The notes under the pieces: generated by a model | What the model was told of the DNA's origin: nothing | The model's database searches: none | Seen by the model: the letters and a program-made list of their open reading frames with translations, nothing else | In this document: positions 46,388-51,477 of the stretch, one piece after another | Layout: each line of letters starts with the position of its first letter | How positions within the stretch are numbered: position 1 is the stretch's first letter | Translations under genes and position numbers: made by a program | DNA from: Thermoleophilia bacterium | GTDB taxonomy: Bacteria; Actinomycetota; Thermoleophilia; Gaiellales; F1-60-MAGs149 | DNA length: 51,477 nucleotides | Direction of reading: 5' to 3' | Assembly: GCA_009694475.1 (NCBI GenBank) | Contig: SHUX01000003.1 | Span: 1-51,477, forward strand

Positions 46388-47325
46388 CGCTCGAACACCC
46401 GAATCTGCCACCCAGCACCCTCTCGCTCAACGCTATGGATCGAAGCCACACTGCGTCCGCCGTCAGGAGACCGCACGACATGCACAACGGCATGGACCGC
46501 CGACGCGATCTGCTCGCGAATTGCGGTGTGGGGAATATCAACGCCACCCATCAGCGCCATCGTCTCCAACCGGCGCAGTGCATCGTCAGGCCCGTTGGCA
46601 TGGATCGTGGCGAGCGAGCCATCGTGGCCCGTATTCATCGCGAGCAGAAGGTCGATCGCCTCACCCCCGCGGATCTCTCCCACGATCAGTCGATCCGGTC
46701 GCATCCGGAGCGCGTTACGGACGAGTTGGCGGAGGTCGATTGCTCCCCGTCCTTCGACGTTGGCGGGGCGCGCTTCGAGCCGTGCGACGTGCTCGGCCTG
46801 AACCGACAACTCGGCGGCGTCTTCGACCGTCACGATCCGTTCACTGGCCGGCACCAACCCCGTCAGCGCTCCAAGTAGCGTCGTTTTGCCCGTTCCTGTG
46901 CCACCACTGATGAGGGTGTTACGACGGCCCCTGACGAGCGTGGTCAGATCGCGAGCCTGCTCCGATGAGATCGCGCCACGTGCGACAAGATCGCTAAACC
47001 GCAGTGCCGCGGTGCCGAAGCGACGAATGGTGATCAGCGGGCCGTCGACGGCAAGCGGCGGTAGCACGACGTTGACTCGCGAACCGTCCGGCAGGCGAGC
47101 GTCGACCATCGGCGTCGCGTCGTCGATGCGCCTCCCGCAGGCCGACACTAGGCGGACCGCCGTCTGTCGCAACTCGAGCGAATCACGAAAGCGTGTGTCA
47201 ACGCGACGCAACTTCCCATCGAGTTCAACCCAAACGTCGAAGGGGCCATTGACGACGACCTCGCCAACCTCAGGGTTCATCAGCAGTGGTGCGAGCGGAC
47301 CAGCCAACGACAACAAGAAGGTCAT
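46384..47325 (-). CDS. tadA: TadA/CpaF secretion ATPase
   Basis: 313 residues of the VirB11/PulE superfamily. VGEVVVNGPFDVWVELDG starts the N-domain, Walker A is ISGGTGTGKTTLLGAL, Walker B LIVGEIRGGEAIDLL, and the His box GHDGSLATIHANG. It powers pilus assembly or secretion. It lacks the roughly 100-residue N-terminal extension of many CpaF. ATGA overlaps at both ends. Confidence 0.93.
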   Translation of the reverse strand: MTFLLSLAGPLAPLLMNPEVGEVVVNGPFDVWVELDGKLRRVDTRFRDSLELRQTAVRLVSACGRRIDDATPMVDARLPDGSRVNVVLPPLAVDGPLITIRRFGTAALRFSDLVARGAISSEQARDLTTLVRGRRNTLISGGTGTGKTTLLGALTGLVPASERIVTVEDAAELSVQAEHVARLEARPANVEGRGAIDLRQLVRNALRMRPDRLIVGEIRGGEAIDLLLAMNTGHDGSLATIHANGPDDALRRLETMALMGGVDIPHTAIREQIASAVHAVVHVVRSPDGGRSVASIHSVEREGAGWQIRVFER

Positions 47326-48026
47326 CCGCGCTTCCTCGGTCCGAGGGAGGCGATGCGACCTTCGATGAGGAGGAGCAACTCGTCACCGTGCTGCACATCG
47401 ATGCAGTTGAGCTTTCCCCTTAGTCGCCCTGAGATGCGTTCGACGATCGTGGGAGCGGTTGGACACACCACAATCCGCGCGGCATCGACGCCGAGCCGAG
47501 TGAGTCGCTGCTGTGTCTGGTTGATTGTCTTAAGACGATTGGCGTGCCCAACGATGACGACGACATCCGCATCAAGCACCGGCTCGCAGGACGGTCCGAC
47601 CGGTCGTGCCACATCGATCACGATCAGTGAGGCCTGTCGCATCGCCTGTCTCGTGAGTGCGCGCAGCGTGCCGTCCCGAATCAGCCAGACCAGTTCGGGT
47701 CGTGGGCCGATCTCAACAAACCAGCCGAACGGCGCTCGCTGTGCGAGCGTCGCGAAGGCAGTCCCGTCAGCCTCCCGCACGCCAGCCAGGCCTGCATCGC
47801 CAATGCGAGGTTTGAGACCAAGTGCGACTCCCAGCGTTCCACCGGCTAGGTCCGCATCAACCAGGCAGACGCCCCGATCGCCACCGCGCGCGATTGCCAG
47901 TGCCGCCGTCGATGTACCGGCCCCACCATGCGCGCCAACGAGCACAACCGAACGGCCAGTCGAGCCGACACGCTCGATCGATTCGAGCAACGGTCGAGCC
48001 TCGTAGTCTGCCTCGAGCAGTGCCAT
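47322..48026 (-). CDS. tadZ: TadZ/CpaE-like MinD-family protein
   Basis: 234 residues. VVLVGAHGGAGTSTAALAIA stands at the Walker A place, but both lysines of the deviant motif (KGGxGKS/T) are missing, as in many CpaE/TadZ and Ssd proteins. CLVDADLAGGTLGVALG and LIVIDVARPVGPS are the later MinD motifs. The receiver-like N-domain of longer CpaE is absent. Likely role: placing the Tad apparatus in the cell. Its ATG overlaps the kinase stop in TGATG. Confidence 0.82.
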   Translation of the reverse strand: MALLEADYEARPLLESIERVGSTGRSVVLVGAHGGAGTSTAALAIARGGDRGVCLVDADLAGGTLGVALGLKPRIGDAGLAGVREADGTAFATLAQRAPFGWFVEIGPRPELVWLIRDGTLRALTRQAMRQASLIVIDVARPVGPSCEPVLDADVVVIVGHANRLKTINQTQQRLTRLGVDAARIVVCPTAPTIVERISGRLRGKLNCIDVQHGDELLLLIEGRIASLGPRKRG

Positions 48027-49213
48027 CAGGTGGCCCCATCAGTCTGGGGAATCCGCAAGGCGACGCGAGTTCCACCACCGGGGCGGGATTCAAACCGAGC
48101 CTCACCACCAACAGCCGCAGCCACCCTGCGCACGCTCGCGAGACCCAGCCCGGCCCGTCCAGGACAGTCCGAACCCTGCCCAAACGCCGCGCCCAGCGAT
48201 CCTGCGTCGAAACCAGCGCCAGCGTCCTCAACGACAAACTCAATCGCACCTGACTCGACCTGTGTTACGCCCAGTGAGATCTGGGTTCCAGGAGGGGCAT
48301 GACGGGCTGCGTTCTCGGCAAGGTTTGCGACCGCACGGGCGACGCTCGCGTCAACGGAGACGCGTACTGAAGGTGCCTGCGTCAGGTCGATCTGGGGCGA
48401 TGCGTGCTCGCCACCGCGTAGTCGCTCGGCAACATCGAGCAAGAGTTGGTCGGCTGCAATTTTCTGTCCTTTGCTGACGACGGCAGAATTGGTCTCGCGA
48501 CAGAGCTGCAGTACATCGTCGGCAATCGCAGCCAGGCGGTCGCACTCTCGTTGGATCAGTGCCCGGGCACGGGCCCGCTCGATGCTATCCGTAGCGCGTT
48601 CGAGACGGTCTCCCGCCAAGCAGATCCCCGTCAGTGGACTGCGCAGATCGTGAGCCACAATGCCGACCAGTTCGACCTGTGACTGCGCCTGATGTAGCAG
48701 TGTTGCCCGTAGCGCGTCGACCGCGCGCACGAGCGGCTCCGTCGACGTCGACCGTAGCGGCGCTTCGTCAACTGCAGAGCCACCGCCGAGTGAGCGAATC
48801 GTTCGGCAGGCCTGCTCAAGATCACGGGTTCGCGCGAGCCCGGTCCAGAGTGCCCAGCCCGCACCCGCCAGTGCGCCCGTGCCGAGCACCAGCAAAAGGC
48901 CACGCCAGAGTCCGCGAGACAACGCTGCGGCTGTGTGTACGGGAACGCGGACCATGCGCCCATCGTCAAGTGGAGCGCTCGCGACGACAGTCTCTGGTCG
49001 CGAGTGTTGTCCAACGATCGTCGCGTCCGTCGAGGGAATCCCCCCTCGTTGAATCAGACGTGCTGCCAGGTGAGCCTCAACCGCAGCAGAGGCTGCAGCA
49101 GCACGATTGGACTCCACCGTCGCCGGCCCCACGACAAAGGTATCGAGTGCCATCGTCAGGGTCGCGCCAATCGCCATCGTCGCAACTGCGACACGGAGCC
49201 AGAGGCGTGTCAT
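48026..49213 (-). CDS. Sensor histidine kinase
   Basis: 395 residues. Two membrane segments (ATMAIGATLTMALDTF and GLLLVLGTGALAGAGWALW) enclose an outside domain of about 75 residues; a HAMP-like part follows. The phospho-His is in ELVGIVAHDLRSPLTGI. HATPase marks are NLAENAARHAPPG, VEDAGAGFD and GRAGLGLASVRRVAAAVGG. ATG 49213 overlaps the response regulator stop in ATGA. Being in the tad operon, it probably senses an envelope or surface cue for it. Confidence 0.92.
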   Translation of the reverse strand: MTRLWLRVAVATMAIGATLTMALDTFVVGPATVESNRAAAASAAVEAHLAARLIQRGGIPSTDATIVGQHSRPETVVASAPLDDGRMVRVPVHTAAALSRGLWRGLLLVLGTGALAGAGWALWTGLARTRDLEQACRTIRSLGGGSAVDEAPLRSTSTEPLVRAVDALRATLLHQAQSQVELVGIVAHDLRSPLTGICLAGDRLERATDSIERARARALIQRECDRLAAIADDVLQLCRETNSAVVSKGQKIAADQLLLDVAERLRGGEHASPQIDLTQAPSVRVSVDASVARAVANLAENAARHAPPGTQISLGVTQVESGAIEFVVEDAGAGFDAGSLGAAFGQGSDCPGRAGLGLASVRRVAAAVGGEARFESRPGGGTRVALRIPQTDGAT

Positions 49214-49899
49214 TGCAGCACCGTCCGCAGGGAGTACCCAACGCTCCAATTGTTGATCACCCACGGACCGTCAGAACTCGCTGCCAACCGGCGCCGTAGA
49301 CGCGAGGCATGCGAGTCAAGCGTGCGCGTGCCGCAGTTGCGATAGCCCCAGATCCGCTCCATCAGATCCTCCTTCATGTGGACCTTGTGTGGATCACGCG
49401 CGAGCACGGCGAGCAGCTCGTACTCTTTACCCGGTAGGTGGACCAAGACACCATCGAGCGTGACCGCACGGGCGGCCAGATCCATCGTCAGTGAGCCAAC
49501 CGTGAGGACGGAGCCGACGCGACCATTCAGCCGCGACTCCAACGAAGCCGTCCGGAGTAGGAGCTCCGGGTAGCTGAACGGTTTCACGATGAAGTCGTCC
49601 ACGCCGCGTTCGAACGCGCGAACCCGATCCTGTTCGGTGCCGCGACCGCTGACAACGATCATGCCAATATCGGACGCACCGGCCTCACCCATCCGAACTT
49701 TTCGTACGACATCAAGGCCAGAGCCATCCGGAAGACTGACGTCGATGAGCGCAATATCGGGGCGAGCGCGGCGTAGCGTGGCGAGCGCGTCCGTCGCCGT
49801 TCCGACCAACGTCACAGCGTGGCCGTCCTCACGCAGGTTATCGACGAGGAACTCCGAGATCACCTGGTCGTCTTCAACCACCAGCAAGCTTGCACACAT
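49210..49899 (-). CDS. OmpR/PhoB-type response regulator
   Basis: 229 residues. Receiver: LLVVEDDQVISEFLVDNL, phospho-Asp in IALIDVSLPDGSG, Lys in FIVKPFSYPELL. DNA-binding winged helix: LPGKEYELLAVLARDPHKVHMKEDLMERIWG and GTRTLDSHASRLRRRL. ATG 49899 has AAGGA 9 nt upstream; the track's 50115 start is a false extension through non-coding sequence. First gene of the coupled seven-gene operon. Confidence 0.93.
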   Translation of the reverse strand: MCASLLVVEDDQVISEFLVDNLREDGHAVTLVGTATDALATLRRARPDIALIDVSLPDGSGLDVVRKVRMGEAGASDIGMIVVSGRGTEQDRVRAFERGVDDFIVKPFSYPELLLRTASLESRLNGRVGSVLTVGSLTMDLAARAVTLDGVLVHLPGKEYELLAVLARDPHKVHMKEDLMERIWGYRNCGTRTLDSHASRLRRRLAASSDGPWVINNWSVGYSLRTVLQ

Positions 49900-50458
49900 A
49901 GTCTCTATTCCTTTGGGTTGTTCCACTCGCCACCGACGGCAGGGCCTCGGGGGTCGCGTGGTGCCTCTCGCTGAGGCCAGAGCGCACGGTAGGCAGATCG
50001 CGAGCCCCAGCGCAAGCGGCTCGTGGGTAGAGGTGAGAGGGGTCGCCAGAATCGGCTTTAGTCTGTGGAGATTGCTGGTTGCAGCGTCCCCTGGCTGGCT
50101 CGATGCCCCGCTCAACCAGCGTCAGGCGCCGACCAACAACGAGGCTGCGAGCGGCTGCTTGACCGGCGGCAAGCTCGAGCTGAACGACACCTCCCGGCGA
50201 CCACCGCAGGCGACGTGGAGGCACGTGCGGGGAAACCTCTCTGACCTGCAGTTCGCGCGAGAGAAACACGATGTCGATCGAGCACCGCATACCGAAGGTG
50301 TGGATGCATCCGAGTGGATCCCGCAGCAGTAATCCCCACTCCGGATCGATCGACGTAGAACCAATCAGCCCTCGCATCGCGCCTAGGCTGAAGGCAGCAA
50401 CCGTGGTCACCGATGGTACGAGCACAAGGCCCGAGTCGTAGTCGCGAAGTTCAACCAT
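49874..50458 (-). CDS. DUF192 family protein with doubtful C-terminal tail
   Basis: From ATG 50458 the first 115 residues are a DUF192 domain: AMRGLIGSTSIDPEWGLLLRDPLGCIHTFGMRCSIDIVFLSRELQV, SPGGVVQLELAAGQAAARSLVVGRRLTL. The family usually ends here. The frame runs on for about 80 unconserved residues, rich in Arg, Ser and Pro, into the response regulator start. That tail (below about 50110) reads like untranslated DNA; a frameshift or sequencing error near the domain end is possible. DUF192 proteins often sit with pilus or envelope genes. Function unknown. Confidence 0.65.
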   Translation of the reverse strand: MVELRDYDSGLVLVPSVTTVAAFSLGAMRGLIGSTSIDPEWGLLLRDPLGCIHTFGMRCSIDIVFLSRELQVREVSPHVPPRRLRWSPGGVVQLELAAGQAAARSLVVGRRLTLVERGIEPARGRCNQQSPQTKADSGDPSHLYPRAACAGARDLPTVRSGLSERHHATPEALPSVASGTTQRNRDYVCKLAGG

Positions 50459-50578
50459 GCCGCCACCGTTGCGCACCCACTCGGACCCTGGACGCGCGGC
50501 CGACGCGGAGACCACTGCGCGATACACGCCAGATCGGTAGCGGCGCGCACACACTCGAATCAACCGCCACCACTTCGC

Positions 50579-50584
50579 TACGCT
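50579..50584 (+). promoter_or_regulatory. -10 box of leaderless promoter
   Basis: TACGCT is followed by CCTCAC and GTG at 50591 (6 nt), with no Shine-Dalgarno. The remaining bases between this and the DUF192 start (50459-50578) show no other clear motif. Confidence 0.5.
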
Positions 50585-50590
50585 CCTCAC

Positions 50591-51031
50591 GTGGACTGTG
50601 AAGACTTTCACTCGGGCGACGACGTTGTATTGGCTTTTCTAGGCTGCACCTATTCCTTTGCGCGAGCCGACTTCGAGCAACGCGTATTGAGCGCCGCAGT
50701 CGAGCTCGAACTGGCAGAGCACCCACTCAGTCGCTCTGTACGCGCCGATCTGGTGACAGCAGCCATCGAGGGCGAACTCCCCGATCCCCATTCTCGCGTC
50801 GGCGAGCAACTGGTCGATCTCTGCGAGCGCGACGGCGAAGACCCCATCTACTGGCTACGCAAGCTCGTCTTTCGCTCGGCCTGGCTCGACCACCGCATCA
50901 AGCACGGGCTCGTCGATGTTCAATTCGATAATGCCGCGGGCGCCTTTCGGATCGAGCCGGGGCGCTACCCTCTACCTGGCGGGGGCAATCCTTCGTTCGC
51001 CACACTCACCGTTCCAGAGGATCGCGCATGA
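50591..51031 (+). CDS. Unknown soluble protein
   Basis: 146 residues from GTG 50591. Acidic and helical in the middle (FEQRVLSAAVELELAEHPLSRSVRADLVTAAIEGELPDPHSRVGEQLVDLCER), ending GGGNPSFATLTVPEDRA. No membrane segment, signal or known motif. It overlaps the next gene by ATGA, so the two should be made together. Confidence 0.65.
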   Translation: MDCEDFHSGDDVVLAFLGCTYSFARADFEQRVLSAAVELELAEHPLSRSVRADLVTAAIEGELPDPHSRVGEQLVDLCERDGEDPIYWLRKLVFRSAWLDHRIKHGLVDVQFDNAAGAFRIEPGRYPLPGGGNPSFATLTVPEDRA

Positions 51032-51471
51032 CCGACGACACCCCACAGTACGAGCCTGACCTAACAGCAGAGATCGATGAGGTCAAGGAGATCGCCGCAG
51101 ATCTACGGGCCGTCTTGCCAACGCGGATCGAGGCAGCGGTCGCTCGCGCACTCGACGCGCACGAGGGCACCGGTGTTGATCATCGTGTCGCCGAGTTGCA
51201 CGCGCTGGCGATCGATACGGCGCAACGTACTCGCGCGCTTGCTGCGGACATTCGTGCCGAGCGCGTTGGCCGCGTCGAAGACCTCGAGGTTGTCGTTGAC
51301 GTCCTTGTCGATGGTCTAGGTGCTGTCCGCGGCGATGTCGCGAAACTCGAGGCGCGCTCGCAGCGCATCGAGAAGGAACTCGAGCGCATCACGTGGGCGA
51401 TCGATCGGGTCGGCTCGCAACTCGAACGCATCGCCGATGCTGACGAGCCTTCGTCGCCACCGCACGCCTAG
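51028..51471 (+). CDS. Unknown coiled-coil protein
   Basis: 147 residues, almost all helix with heptad patterns (EIDEVKEIAADLRAVLP, GDVAKLEARSQRIEKELERITWAIDRVGSQLERIAD). Very acidic, no membrane anchor. Coupled to the preceding gene by ATGA. It may scaffold or partner that protein; nothing more can be said. The stop lies 6 nt before the window end. Confidence 0.7.
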   Translation: MTDDTPQYEPDLTAEIDEVKEIAADLRAVLPTRIEAAVARALDAHEGTGVDHRVAELHALAIDTAQRTRALAADIRAERVGRVEDLEVVVDVLVDGLGAVRGDVAKLEARSQRIEKELERITWAIDRVGSQLERIADADEPSSPPHA

Positions 51472-51477
51472 AGGGTG

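Overview
The window is a gene-dense stretch of bacterial chromosome of fairly high GC content, with many ATGA/GTGA start-stop overlaps and very short spacers. I see no tRNA, rRNA, insertion sequence or CRISPR array. The gene content suggests a deep-branching actinobacterial lineage, perhaps Thermoleophilia-like. The hints are a B12-dependent ribonucleotide reductase, meso-DAP type MurE, compact Tad genes, an infC-rpmI-rplT-trmH block, a Gram-positive type LexA box and many apparently leaderless promoters. In these promoters a TAnnnT box lies 6-8 nt before an ATG or GTG. This assignment is inference; no marker tree was made.

Layout. 1-9.4 kb: a partial YhdH/AcuI-type reductase, nrdJ, a CPA1 antiporter, a stray Ig-like fragment, a 2-hydroxyacid dehydrogenase, a choline-kinase-like kinase, a SEC-C protein and a secreted NlpC/P60 protein. 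9.7-16 kb: histidine genes, with hisA divergent from a TrpR-like regulator-hisG-hisC/B fusion-hisH-hisF-hisIE-methyltransferase operon. 16-23 kb (minus): thrS, infC with a long Lys/Ala/Pro tail, rpmI, rplT, a SpoU methyltransferase, threonine aldolase, a PfkB kinase and a Crp-family regulator. 23.2-26 kb: bolA and a CGFS glutaredoxin, a secreted protein and a sigma-like membrane protein. 26-39.4 kb (minus): a full mraZ-rsmH-ftsL-ftsI-murE-murF-mraY-murD-ftsW-murG-murC-murB cluster. Its promoter carries three MraZ boxes and has a LexA-type box upstream. 39.7-44.4 kb: a 48-bp perfect palindrome, a PfkB kinase, a small unknown protein, a GH15 enzyme, thioredoxin and an amino-acid-type binding protein. 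44.5-50.5 kb (minus): a response regulator-histidine kinase-TadZ-TadA-TadB-TadC-CHAP operon in which every junction overlaps, preceded by a DUF192 gene. 50.6-51.5 kb: two unknown plus-strand genes.

How it fits together. The dcw cluster makes lipid II and the division synthase pair FtsW/FtsI. The his block covers most of histidine synthesis, but hisD and a histidinol-phosphatase are not in the window. The strongest candidate for an undescribed system is the Tad-like operon. It ends in a CHAP peptidase that itself carries a Flp/TadE-like prepilin N-terminus, and it contains its own two-component system. Other points of note are the HisC-HisB fusion, the tandem 8-bp operator-like repeat between hisA and the TrpR-like gene, the sigma-like protein with a C-terminal membrane anchor, and the mraZ control region.
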